Shown: in pieces, positions 16,825 to 25,274 of the stretch
How the letters are laid out: every line of letters begins with the position of its first letter
Position numbering within the stretch: the stretch's first letter is position 1
Assembly: GCF_001583495.1 (NCBI RefSeq)
Contig: NZ_LQAQ01000044.1
Location: 1 to 64,000, forward strand
Source: Flammeovirga sp. SJP92
GTDB taxonomy: Bacteria; Bacteroidota; Bacteroidia; Cytophagales; Flammeovirgaceae
Direction: 5' to 3'
Length of the DNA stretch: 64,000 nucleotides
The notes under the pieces: model-generated
The model's database searches: none
Seen by the model: only the letters and a program-made list of their open reading frames with translations
Told to the model about the DNA's origin: nothing
Program-made: the position numbers and the translations under genes

Positions 16825-19506
16825 TTATTTTAAGTCTTTGATAAACTTATCGAGGTCCACCTCTTTATCTAATCCCATTTTCTTTCTTAAACGGTACCTG
16901 TTCATGATTACACTTCGGTTGGTAATATTCATGATATTGGCAATTTCATTGTTATTCAAATTAAAACGGATAAGGGCAATTAATCGGTGATCATGTGAAG
17001 TTAGCTGAGGATATTTTTCGTTGAGCAGAACGATAAAATCATGGTGAAGTTCAGAAAATAGTTTATAGAAAATGAAGTTTTTCTTGTCATTGTTCATCTC
17101 ATCATCAATTCTATCTATCCATAGCTTTGCATTTTTATGTTTGATGATGGATAAACCATCACTTAGCTGTCTTAAGAAATCATTTTTTCTTGAAAGTTCT
17201 TCCGCGTACTTTATTAATTGTTCATTTTTTATTTCAAGTGTTTTTTTATCAAGGTCAATTTTTTGCTGTTTTTTCTGTTTTACAGCCGCCTTTTGATTCA
17301 TGATTTTCCAGGCGTTCATAACAATAACATAAAGTAGGAAAAGTGCAAAAATCAGGGGTAAGGTAACCCAGAAAGTTTGATACCACGTTTTTTGTATTTC
17401 AATGGGAAGGGAAGTGACAATAGGTGCGCTATTATTGATTTTAGCTTCCACAACATAATCATAATGACCACCAGAAAGCAAAGTATATTCTCTTTCATTA
17501 GTAATCCCCCAATCCGACCATTGATCATCAAAAGGAATAAGTTTCGTTCTGTATTCTACAATATCATTTTTGTCTTTTGCTACACCAAAAATGAACTTGA
17601 TATTGTTTTCATTTTTTTTCAACTTAATTATTTTGTCAATAAAAGGATACATCAGCTTTTGACTTACATTCATTTTATCTGATACTATCACTTTAGAAAT
17701 GACTGGTTCTGGAAGATCTATTGATCTGTACTTTGAGTTTGGATCAAAAGTTTTGACTCCTCTTTCAGTAGCTATTTGGAGTTCACCTTCATAAAAAGAA
17801 ATAAATTCATGATCCTTCAAAAATTGATTTTGTAGGGATTTAAAAAGGTTGCTGTAATCATAGAAATTTCCGTTTACAATATTGATTCTCATATGCAGTT
17901 TTTCATTACTGATGTATGCATATGTCAATCCTTTATCAATAATTTGTAAAGCAGTCATTTGATGATCTATTAGGTTATTGAATGAAGGTATTTTGATGGC
18001 TTCAAATTGGCCCTGATTGAATGAGGTAACCTTTCCATCTACTAAAAATAATAATTCACCATTGTTTTGAGGAAATATTCTTTGAACAGATGGATGCTGT
18101 AGTACAGAAAATGCATGATTTGAATTGTATTGATATTGATGTAAAATACCATTGTTGGTCTTTGCCCAAATGCATTTATGCTCTTGATCATGATATAATT
18201 TTGGACTGCCGGGGTGTTTCAAGTGTTCTTCAATATTCAGTTTTCCTTTTTGTATTTTAGAAAGATAAAGCCCTGAATAAGTGGACAAAAAGTAATTTGT
18301 TTCTATCATGGAAATATCCATAACACCCACTGCCGTATAGAGCGGTATTAATTGGTTGTTTTTAAGTTGGAAAAGCCCTTTGTCATGACATACATATAAG
18401 ATATTATTGAGTTTTTTAATGTTCCAAACTTGCCCTTGCGAATTGGGGATGATCTGAAACGGTTCATTATTTTTAGATTGATAAAGTCCTTTATTTGTAG
18501 CAAGTAAAATATTATTTCTTGTAACATTAAGGATTTTATAAGTAGCACCACTGTTGAAAATAGTTTTAATTTCTCTTTGTAATTCAATTTTTGATACCCC
18601 ATAATCCAAACCACACCAAATATCTCCATTTTCATCATTGAAGACGGTTAAAATCGTATTGTCTTTCAGTCCATCTTTTGAAGAAATATGTTGTATAATT
18701 TTTTTCTTATTTAATGAATAAATAAACAGCCCTGAAGAAATGGTTCCAATGAGTAAATTTTCACTATTATATGATTTGATACAGAATATTCCTTCTTTGT
18801 AAATTTCCTCAGGAAGGTCAATCACTTTTTGAAAAATACCGCCATTAAAAGAATGAATGGAGCCATTAGTATAGAGTATATAGAGTTCGTTTTTATGAGT
18901 AAAAAGAGTTCTTACTTTTTGGTTTTCAGTTAAAGAATCTACAGCTATAAATTGATTTTCAATGATATGTCCTAGGTGATTCTCATTGTCAGTGGCCCAA
19001 ATGGTATTGTTCCACTTCTTCAAGCTTGAAAAGCCTCCTTTGGTTCTGACTCTGATCTCTTTCTCAGTTTTCTTATCGTAGACAATTACTTGCTCTTCTG
19101 TTCTGAAATAGACCAGTTCCTTTGTGGTTTCAATATTCCAAATCTGACCGCCATTCACAGCACCGCAGCGTTTGTATTTTAAAGTGCCATTGTCGTTTTT
19201 ATAATAATAACCAAACTCAATATTACCTCCAGACCAAATGATGTCATCTTCGACTTTCAATGTGATGATCACATCATTATTTTCAGTTGGAATTAGTTCC
19301 CAGGTGTCATTGATATTGACAAGGAGACCTTGGTTGTTTGCAATGTAGATAATATCATTTTTATCCTTAGCAATATCCCAATTCTGTCTTCCTGCACCAT
19401 AATTGATTCTATCATAGGAGGTAACGGAAGGAATGACGGGTTGACTAAAGCAAAATACGACCTGTAATAAAAAAATTATAGTAATACTAATTTCTTTCAT
19501 AGGCAC
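16825..19506 (-). CDS. Membrane-anchored two-component-type propeller / Y_Y_Y regulator with HTH
   Basis: The 893-residue protein has a signal peptide (residues 1-22) and a long periplasmic region of ~600 residues made of Reg_prop-like propeller repeats (for example NGDIWCGLDYGVSKIE). A Y_Y_Y domain follows at ~625-705 (EYRTKLIPFDDQWSDWG...EYTLLSGGHYDYVVEAK), then one membrane span at ~712-732. The cytoplasm holds a basic coiled coil and a C-terminal LuxR-like helix-turn-helix (~835-885: LIALIRFNLNNNEIANIMNI followed by TNRSVIMNRYRLRKKMG). There is no kinase domain, so this is a one-component transmembrane regulator: ligand sensing outside, DNA binding inside. In Bacteroidota such architectures usually respond to polysaccharides. 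It is followed by the DISM two-component pair in the same orientation. Confidence 0.88.
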   Translation of the reverse strand: MPMKEISITIIFLLQVVFCFSQPVIPSVTSYDRINYGAGRQNWDIAKDKNDIIYIANNQGLLVNINDTWELIPTENNDVIITLKVEDDIIWSGGNIEFGYYYKNDNGTLKYKRCGAVNGGQIWNIETTKELVYFRTEEQVIVYDKKTEKEIRVRTKGGFSSLKKWNNTIWATDNENHLGHIIENQFIAVDSLTENQKVRTLFTHKNELYILYTNGSIHSFNGGIFQKVIDLPEEIYKEGIFCIKSYNSENLLIGTISSGLFIYSLNKKKIIQHISSKDGLKDNTILTVFNDENGDIWCGLDYGVSKIELQREIKTIFNSGATYKILNVTRNNILLATNKGLYQSKNNEPFQIIPNSQGQVWNIKKLNNILYVCHDKGLFQLKNNQLIPLYTAVGVMDISMIETNYFLSTYSGLYLSKIQKGKLNIEEHLKHPGSPKLYHDQEHKCIWAKTNNGILHQYQYNSNHAFSVLQHPSVQRIFPQNNGELLFLVDGKVTSFNQGQFEAIKIPSFNNLIDHQMTALQIIDKGLTYAYISNEKLHMRINIVNGNFYDYSNLFKSLQNQFLKDHEFISFYEGELQIATERGVKTFDPNSKYRSIDLPEPVISKVIVSDKMNVSQKLMYPFIDKIIKLKKNENNIKFIFGVAKDKNDIVEYRTKLIPFDDQWSDWGITNEREYTLLSGGHYDYVVEAKINNSAPIVTSLPIEIQKTWYQTFWVTLPLIFALFLLYVIVMNAWKIMNQKAAVKQKKQQKIDLDKKTLEIKNEQLIKYAEELSRKNDFLRQLSDGLSIIKHKNAKLWIDRIDDEMNNDKKNFIFYKLFSELHHDFIVLLNEKYPQLTSHDHRLIALIRFNLNNNEIANIMNITNRSVIMNRYRLRKKMGLDKEVDLDKFIKDLK

Positions 19507-19534
19507 AATTTACGTCTTTTTTAAAAGGATAAAA

Positions 19535-19581
19535 ATAAGAAAAGCATGTTATTCAACTTCATTCAGAAGAATAACATGCTT
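19535..19581 (-). terminator. Terminator of the HNH gene
   Basis: AAGCATGTTATTC at 19542-19554 is perfectly complementary to GAATAACATGCTT at 19569-19581. Read on the minus strand the stem is followed by a T-rich tail, and it begins 21 bases after the stop of the HNH gene. Confidence 0.8.
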
Positions 19582-19602
19582 CATTTAATAGTACTCAAAC
19601 TA

Positions 19603-20196
19603 CTAAACTGACGGAGCCTCTTTTTCTGGTTTCTTTTTACCAAATAGTTCTCTGATGATTACATGAGGGTATACTGTGTGTCGTTTACCTTCATAGTCTT
19701 CTGTGTCAAAGAAAGAGATTTTTCCATTCAATCTTTGTTTGATTGGTTTAGGGTTTCCACTTTTAAAAGACAAAACATCTCCCTTCGAGTTTATACTCAA
19801 AAACGGAAGTTTTGGTATTGGAATGTAGAGTCTGTTATTCTTTACATATTTTTCAGGAGCATAGTTAAATTCCTGTTTTCCTTTTAATGGAACCCACTTT
19901 AAGTTTTCAACACTGTTGTCATAAATGTCTCTGTTGATGTGCCAAACTTTTTTTCCTTTGGGATTGAAAATAGGCAAAAACGTTCGTCCAACCAGCGTAT
20001 GCAAGTAAGCAGTACTTTTAATTTTTTTTCCTTCTTTTTCCTTCTTTAGAGTAACTTTAAGTTTTTGTGTAACATTACATTTATAAGCTTTTAAAAAGTT
20101 AAAATTACCTTCTTCATAGTCTTGTTTTAACAAAACGAGACCGTCCATGTTAATCATGTAATCTGGAAAACCGGGTATTTCTTCAAATTTTCTCAA
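19603..20196 (-). CDS. NUMOD4 / HNH-type endonuclease-like protein
   Basis: The 197-residue product begins with a NUMOD4 motif (EEIPGFPDYMINMDGLVLL), a DNA-binding module of phage and intron homing nucleases. An HNH_3-like core follows: LHTLVGRTFLP, then VWHINRDIYDNSVENLKWV. The canonical 'VNHIDGxKxNNxxxNLEW' is altered (Trp for Asn before His, Asn-Arg for Asp-Gly). The C-terminal half (LSINSKGDVLSFKSGNPKPI...YPHVIIRELFG) looks like a second, weaker copy of the same NUMOD-HNH pattern. Translation must start at TTG 20196 if the NUMOD4 motif is to be kept, because the next ATG lies inside it. Activity is uncertain. It has its own terminator and no intron or phage genes around it. Confidence 0.78.
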   Translation of the reverse strand: MRKFEEIPGFPDYMINMDGLVLLKQDYEEGNFNFLKAYKCNVTQKLKVTLKKEKEGKKIKSTAYLHTLVGRTFLPIFNPKGKKVWHINRDIYDNSVENLKWVPLKGKQEFNYAPEKYVKNNRLYIPIPKLPFLSINSKGDVLSFKSGNPKPIKQRLNGKISFFDTEDYEGKRHTVYPHVIIRELFGKKKPEKEAPSV

Positions 20197-20501
20197 GGTG
20201 AATGCTAGTTAAGTCTATTATTAATATTGTTTGCTAGAATTAATTATTGATATTTATTGTATATCGAAAATCAGGCTTGCAAAAACAACAACAAATCAAT
20301 TATTTCGCAGATATGTTTTTTCTTGTTTGATTTGATAAATGAGTCATAATTCACATATCCTATTTCAAATATAAAAACCTCATTTCCTTAAACAAGCATA
20401 GAAAAGTAAGCTGTAAAGATGTATTAACTTAATAAATACTAATGTTGATGTTAATTAACACAGAAATGAATGCAAATTCACAAAGATAAACCCTAAAAAA
20501 G
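20197..20501. other. Divergent spacer between the HNH gene and the HEAT-like gene
   Basis: This 305-bp AT-rich spacer lies between divergent genes and must hold both promoters. The only pattern seen is the palindrome GTTAATTAAC at 20450-20459. No gene or clear promoter consensus was identified. Confidence 0.4.
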
Positions 20502-21005
20502 ATGGAAAGGCTTTTTAGTTCAAAAGAAGACAGAGATCAGTTTGTAAATAATATTTTAAAAGAGGGCAGGTGTGATTGGCTTTATGAAGAGCTGAAAAAG
20601 CATGATAACCCACATGGTAATCAACTTGCATGGGCCTTATCTGCAGTTTGTGATAGAGAAAATCAATGGTTTGAAAAGCACAGGGATGATATTGTAGTTT
20701 GGTTGCCAAATGTTAAAACTCAAGGGATAAAACGTTCAGTGCTGAGATCTGTGGTTCCACTGCCACTTTCAGTAGAAAAAGAAGGAGAGTGGGTGGATTA
20801 TCTTTTTGAATTGACTCAAAACACAGAAACAGATATTGCCGTAAAAGTCCATGCTATTGAAATTCTTTCAAAATATGTAATACGATACCCTGAATTGGCT
20901 AATGAGTTGTATCTTATATTAGAGGATAACTTGCCCTATTACGGACCTGCTTTGAAGTCAAGAAGCAAAAAAGTAATGAAGAAACTTACCAAGGTATTAT
21001 ACTGA
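20502..21005 (+). CDS. HEAT-like alpha-helical protein of unknown function
   Basis: The 167-residue protein has no signal or membrane segment and reads as consecutive amphipathic helices (NQLAWALSAVCDREN, IKRSVLRSVVPLPL, IAVKVHAIEILSKYVIRYPE), consistent with a small HEAT-type solenoid that would bind another protein. Proteins of this kind are common in Bacteroidota and are sometimes mislabelled 'adenylosuccinate lyase'; none of the catalytic motifs of that enzyme are present. Function unknown. The acyltransferase starts 121 bp downstream. Confidence 0.7.
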   Translation: MERLFSSKEDRDQFVNNILKEGRCDWLYEELKKHDNPHGNQLAWALSAVCDRENQWFEKHRDDIVVWLPNVKTQGIKRSVLRSVVPLPLSVEKEGEWVDYLFELTQNTETDIAVKVHAIEILSKYVIRYPELANELYLILEDNLPYYGPALKSRSKKVMKKLTKVLY

Positions 21006-21126
21006 CAAAAGAAGTGCTGTTTAGTTTATTTGTAGAAACTATTGCATAATTATACTGTATCAACTGCGTTTACCCGTCATTTTTTATAATTGTTTCTATC
21101 TTTCTATTTCACTAGCTAAGAATAGA

Positions 21127-22206
21127 ATGAGTAATCAGAAAATAATGCCCAATTTACAACCCCTAAGAGGTTTTCTTGCATTGTGTGTTGTAATTTTTCA
21201 TATCCCCGAAATTTCTAAAACTGTCAATATAGTTTCCTTTTCAGATTGGCCCATTTTTCATAAAGGGGAAGAAGCCGTTTGGGTATTTTTCACACTAAGT
21301 GGCTATTTAATTATTGGCCAATTGTATAAAGAGTTGAAGAAGGGTGATGTGGCCATACGTAAGTTTTATGTTCGGAGAATATTGAGGATTTATCCCGTCT
21401 ATTATGTGGTGCTCCTTTTTGGCTTTACGTATTATAGCTTAATTCTTCCAGCATTCAATATTGAATATCCTGTAGAATATTCCATCGTAGAAGGTTTAGC
21501 TTGGTGTATTGGATTTTTACCAAATGTATTTAAAGTACTGTATGCCCCTGGAGCAATTTTACTCGTTTTATGGTCTATCGGTATTGAAGAGCAATTTTAC
21601 TTAATGGTGGCACCATTGGCAAAAATATCAAAACCTAGACCATTCATTATTGGCCTAATTGTATTTACTATTGTCAGCTTTATTCTCTTTTTCCTTCCAG
21701 GGTTCGATTTCCTTAGAAAATATCATTTTATTTATTTTTATATGTCATTCGGTGGACTATTATCGGTACTTCATTACGAAGGCAAGATCAATTACTTGAT
21801 CATTAAGAATGATATCCTACGTTTGGTTTATTATTTTATGTTTTTCGGATACTTTTTTACAGATGCTTTTGTATTTAACCAAGATGTATTTGTTCACTTG
21901 TTTAGCTTTCCATTTTTTGGAATATTTATTCTGAATATTTCAAATGAAAAATTATTTATCATCAATAACAAACTCTTGAACTATCTAGGAACAATCTCTT
22001 ATGGTGTCTATATGTATCATATGATTGCAATTAATTTTGTATTGTTTTTGGTCATGAAGCTAGAAAATAAGTTGGGTTTAAGTGATTTTTCTTTGATTTT
22101 ACTGATAAACTTTACTTGTATTATTTTGACAGTAATTCTCTCGCATTTCTCATTTTTCTATTTTGAAAAGCCATTCTTAAGGTTGAAAAAGAAATTTAAT
22201 GCCTAA
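21127..22206 (+). CDS. Acyltransferase family 3 (OafA-like) membrane protein
   Basis: The 359-residue protein has about ten hydrophobic segments and the family-3 start LQPLRGFLALCVVIFHIPE, with the catalytic-type His in the first helix and FFTLSGYLIIGQLYK in the second; YVRRILRIYPVYYVV follows. These enzymes transfer acetyl or other acyl groups from the cytoplasm to sugars of surface polysaccharides. The EPS locus begins about 230 bp downstream, so O-acetylation of that polymer is a reasonable inference, though a weak hairpin (22231-22248) separates them. Substrate not determined. Confidence 0.88.
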   Translation: MSNQKIMPNLQPLRGFLALCVVIFHIPEISKTVNIVSFSDWPIFHKGEEAVWVFFTLSGYLIIGQLYKELKKGDVAIRKFYVRRILRIYPVYYVVLLFGFTYYSLILPAFNIEYPVEYSIVEGLAWCIGFLPNVFKVLYAPGAILLVLWSIGIEEQFYLMVAPLAKISKPRPFIIGLIVFTIVSFILFFLPGFDFLRKYHFIYFYMSFGGLLSVLHYEGKINYLIIKNDILRLVYYFMFFGYFFTDAFVFNQDVFVHLFSFPFFGIFILNISNEKLFIINNKLLNYLGTISYGVYMYHMIAINFVLFLVMKLENKLGLSDFSLILLINFTCIILTVILSHFSFFYFEKPFLRLKKKFNA

Positions 22207-22230
22207 AAAAATGGATAAGAATTTTTCTGT

Positions 22231-22252
22231 AATACTGAAAATAGTATTTTTC
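22231..22252 (+). terminator. Weak terminator after the acyltransferase
   Basis: AATACT at 22231-22236 pairs with AGTATT at 22243-22248, followed by TTTTC. The stem is short, so read-through into the EPS locus remains possible. Confidence 0.35.
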
Positions 22253-22433
22253 TAATAATCTATGTTCTAATAAAACTGAAATACAGCATAGAGTATATAT
22301 TCATTTAAAAGTTTGCTAAATTAATTAAAGCACAAAACATGTGCGTCACTCTTATAGTACTCAAATTCTATAATCAACTAAACAATTAGAAAAGAGGTCC
22401 TAGAAATTTAGCCTAAACTTTTATCATTTATTA

Positions 22434-23090
22434 ATGAATATCAAAAAGACCACCATATTATCATTACTATTTATGCTATATTCAATTCAAACTTATGCAC
22501 AGTTTGAAACTAATATAAATTATAAACTACTCGATTCACTTAAGGAATTAAGATATGACGTCGCCTATTCATTAAAAATACAGCAAGAGGATATTTTTGC
22601 CGCAAAAGAAGCATTACATTCTACTCAAAAAAGCTGGCTGGCTTCTTTTACCATTGGCGTAAGTAGTTTTAGATACTCCTCTGATGGTGTTGCAACACAG
22701 ATTTCTGCTTTTTCAGATATAGGAGTGACTCTTTCTTTAGATCTTTTTTCATTTGCATCACTCAACAATAGGATTAGAATTGCTAGGCATGAACTAAGAA
22801 AAAAAGAACTTCAATATTTCAGTCAGCAGAAAGCACTTGAAAGAGAATTAGTAGGCGTTTATTCCACCTATTTACTTGCTGTAGAAAAACTCAAATTGTT
22901 AACGAGCCAAGAGTCCAATCAACTTGAAATATTAAACTTAGTCAAAGAAAAGTTCCTGCGGGGTGAGGCTAAAATTGATGATTATCTCGCCATTGAGGAA
23001 CTCCTAGAGAAAACGCGAATTGCCAAAATAGAAGCAGAAGTCGCTTCTGAAATGGCCTACAAGGAATTACAAATTCTAACCACCGAGTAA
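22434..23090 (+). CDS. Short TolC-like outer-membrane efflux/export protein
   Basis: A signal peptide (residues 1-22, ...QTYAQ) is followed by ~195 residues with TolC-family character: a beta-hairpin-like amphipathic segment (TIGVSSF...SDIGVTLSLDLFSF) and two long helices (LNNRIRIARHELRKKELQYF and LEILNLVKEKFLRGEAKIDD), the latter close to the conserved TolC 'F..G..s..d.l' pattern. At 218 residues it is only half the usual length of 430-500, corresponding to one of the two repeats. The stop is followed directly by the next gene with no remnant of a second half, so it may be a genuine one-repeat form. As first gene of the EPS locus it would take part in polymer passage across the outer membrane. 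Confidence 0.7.
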   Translation: MNIKKTTILSLLFMLYSIQTYAQFETNINYKLLDSLKELRYDVAYSLKIQQEDIFAAKEALHSTQKSWLASFTIGVSSFRYSSDGVATQISAFSDIGVTLSLDLFSFASLNNRIRIARHELRKKELQYFSQQKALERELVGVYSTYLLAVEKLKLLTSQESNQLEILNLVKEKFLRGEAKIDDYLAIEELLEKTRIAKIEAEVASEMAYKELQILTTE

Positions 23091-23105
23091 CCGAGAATAT
23101 ATTAA

Positions 23106-25274
23106 GTGCAAACTATATATTACATATTATTTGAGGTCTTAAAAAGATGGTACTTGTGGACTATTCCTCCGGCAATAGCCGCAGTATTTGTCTATACCAA
23201 AACAGCAGACTTTAAAAGCTTCGAGTCCAAATCCAAACTTCAGTTTGAACTGACCAGTGACGAGAACTTGACTTTAAACAGTAAATCAATCAAACTGTTT
23301 GAGTATGGATTCTTATTTAGTGATGTTATTGAGGTGGCTCGATTACAGCACGTTACACAAAGAATTCAGCTTCGTATTTTAAAAGATGGAGTAGGCAATA
23401 AAAAGTATTTTGATTTTGCTGTAGATGAAAACCTTTATGGTCCGAATGAAATTATTCAGAGAATAGACTATCTCATTGAGAAAAATAAACTATTGGACAT
23501 GCAACGTCCCATTGACGTTGTGATACTTCAATTATTAGAAAAGAATGGAATTACTCCAGATGCTGTTGAATCAAAAATTAAGATTTCAAGAATTGGTTCC
23601 AGTAAATATATGACCATAACAGCTGAAGATAAATTGGCAAAAGTGGCGTATTTCTATGTGAAAATAATGGCAGAAGAATGGACACAAGAATACAAAAATG
23701 AAATAGGTCATCAGCTGACAGGAAAAAGAATGATCATAGAAGAAACGACTAACAAAGCAAAAGAGGAATTAGACTATCTACTTGATTCATTAAGAAACTA
23801 TCAAGAGCATTTTAATGTTTTTAATGTAGAGGCTTCTTCTGATGCAGTCAATGAACGGATATTGGAATTGCAGAAAATGCTAGGGACATTAAATAAAAAT
23901 CATGCTGCAAGACGCCGTGCCATTGATTATATCAAGCATCAGTTGGAAGTGAAAACAGATTATGGATATGCTAATCAAAACCAAAAATTACATGAACAAA
24001 TTGTTCATTTGAAAGATTCACTCCAAGCATTAAAATTAAGTAGAGAATTTGACCAGTTTAAAGCCGATCAGTTGCCTTTTGATTATCAAGCAAATCTTGA
24101 AAATGAAATTTCACACTTAGAAGGCCGCTTGCAAAATTCACTCAATGAATCCATAATCAATACTACTTATGACCCATCAGCAACAAAGCAAAGTATAGTT
24201 TCTGATTTGGTGGTTTTAGAAATAGAATATGAAAAAGAAGAGGCAATGATTCCTGTCGTTGAATCTCAGTTATGGTCTGTAAAAAGTGAAGGGAAAAGAT
24301 TGGTAGGAATTATATCTCATGTAGATAACCTAAAGCACAAAATCAATACTAAAGAAAAGCATTACCTCAAATTATTGGATAAGCTCAATGTTGCTTTAGT
24401 CTTGGAGAAAGATGCCGGAAAAGACCTTTTTGTGATAGAAGAAGCGAATTTTCCATTGAAACCTAAGAGTTCAAAAAGAATGCTTTTGGTGGTTGGTACT
24501 TTTATGGGCGGTTTACTGCTCATTATTGTAGCCATAGTTGCAACAGTAGCATTGGATAAAAATCTCCATAAGACTTTCCAATTTGAACATGAAACTATGA
24601 TTAGTTCTGTTGCCCTCGTTTCAGGCCGAAGGCATAAAGTCAATGCAATTGTTCAGAAAATACCGAAGCTGAATCAATTTGTTCAGAAGAGGTGTCAGAA
24701 AAAGAATAAGAAGTTAGATGCACTTGAGCGTGATGTTATCAAATCAATTAGAAAACAAGTGTTGGAAATTGACACAAAAGAGTCAGGCATTATATTATTC
24801 AACTATGTAAGGAGTAATAAGATGCAATATCATACGGTAAAGAAACTGTATGATTTTTTGCGTGTATTGGAGGTAGAAACTTTGATCCTTTACGCCAATT
24901 GGGATATGCCTGATGTAGATTTTGAAGATGCTCCAATTATTGGAAATAGCTTTGCTGATGTGGAAACAGCCACAGCATCTGGCATGATAGATCTTTCCAA
25001 ATATGCGGCTTCTCCATACGATTATGCATTGCCTAGTAAGTGGTTCAAAATGCTGAAAAGATTAAAAGAGCAATATAAATACATTTTCATTTTACCTCCT
25101 CCAATCTACAGTTCATTAGAGTGGAAAGAATGGATGGACCTGTCCTCAGATTTATACTATATGTATGAACTGCATTATCCATTTAATGAAGATGATGCTA
25201 AAAATCAACATGAGATGTATGAGTCCCATCTCAACATTTTAGGTACTATAATTACTGAAGATAATGAATATTAA
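23106..25274 (+). CDS. Wzz/GumC-type polysaccharide co-polymerase with degenerate BY-kinase domain
   Basis: Starts at GTG 23106; no ATG precedes. Two membrane segments flank the periplasmic part: WYLWTIPPAIAAVFVYT near residue 15 and KRMLLVVGTFMGGLLLIIVA near 460, with long coiled coils between, as in Wzz/Wzc/GumC co-polymerases that control polymer length. The cytoplasmic ~220 residues have the order of a BY-kinase/MinD-like domain, but the Walker A is missing: about residue 559 reads FNYVRSNKMQYHTV where GxxGxGKT should be. The Walker B/A' position (~657) reads YIFILPPPIYS without the aspartate. It is probably a pseudokinase used for structure. The next gene overlaps its end by 11 bp. Confidence 0.82.
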   Translation: MQTIYYILFEVLKRWYLWTIPPAIAAVFVYTKTADFKSFESKSKLQFELTSDENLTLNSKSIKLFEYGFLFSDVIEVARLQHVTQRIQLRILKDGVGNKKYFDFAVDENLYGPNEIIQRIDYLIEKNKLLDMQRPIDVVILQLLEKNGITPDAVESKIKISRIGSSKYMTITAEDKLAKVAYFYVKIMAEEWTQEYKNEIGHQLTGKRMIIEETTNKAKEELDYLLDSLRNYQEHFNVFNVEASSDAVNERILELQKMLGTLNKNHAARRRAIDYIKHQLEVKTDYGYANQNQKLHEQIVHLKDSLQALKLSREFDQFKADQLPFDYQANLENEISHLEGRLQNSLNESIINTTYDPSATKQSIVSDLVVLEIEYEKEEAMIPVVESQLWSVKSEGKRLVGIISHVDNLKHKINTKEKHYLKLLDKLNVALVLEKDAGKDLFVIEEANFPLKPKSSKRMLLVVGTFMGGLLLIIVAIVATVALDKNLHKTFQFEHETMISSVALVSGRRHKVNAIVQKIPKLNQFVQKRCQKKNKKLDALERDVIKSIRKQVLEIDTKESGIILFNYVRSNKMQYHTVKKLYDFLRVLEVETLILYANWDMPDVDFEDAPIIGNSFADVETATASGMIDLSKYAASPYDYALPSKWFKMLKRLKEQYKYIFILPPPIYSSLEWKEWMDLSSDLYYMYELHYPFNEDDAKNQHEMYESHLNILGTIITEDNEY

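Noticed and set aside
19603-20196. HNH gene considered as an insertion sequence or intron-borne element
   Set aside because: No inverted ends, target duplications or ribozyme structure could be seen around it.
20502-21005. Annotation as adenylosuccinate lyase
   Set aside because: The protein lacks the lyase signature and is far too short; the helices fit a HEAT-like scaffold better.
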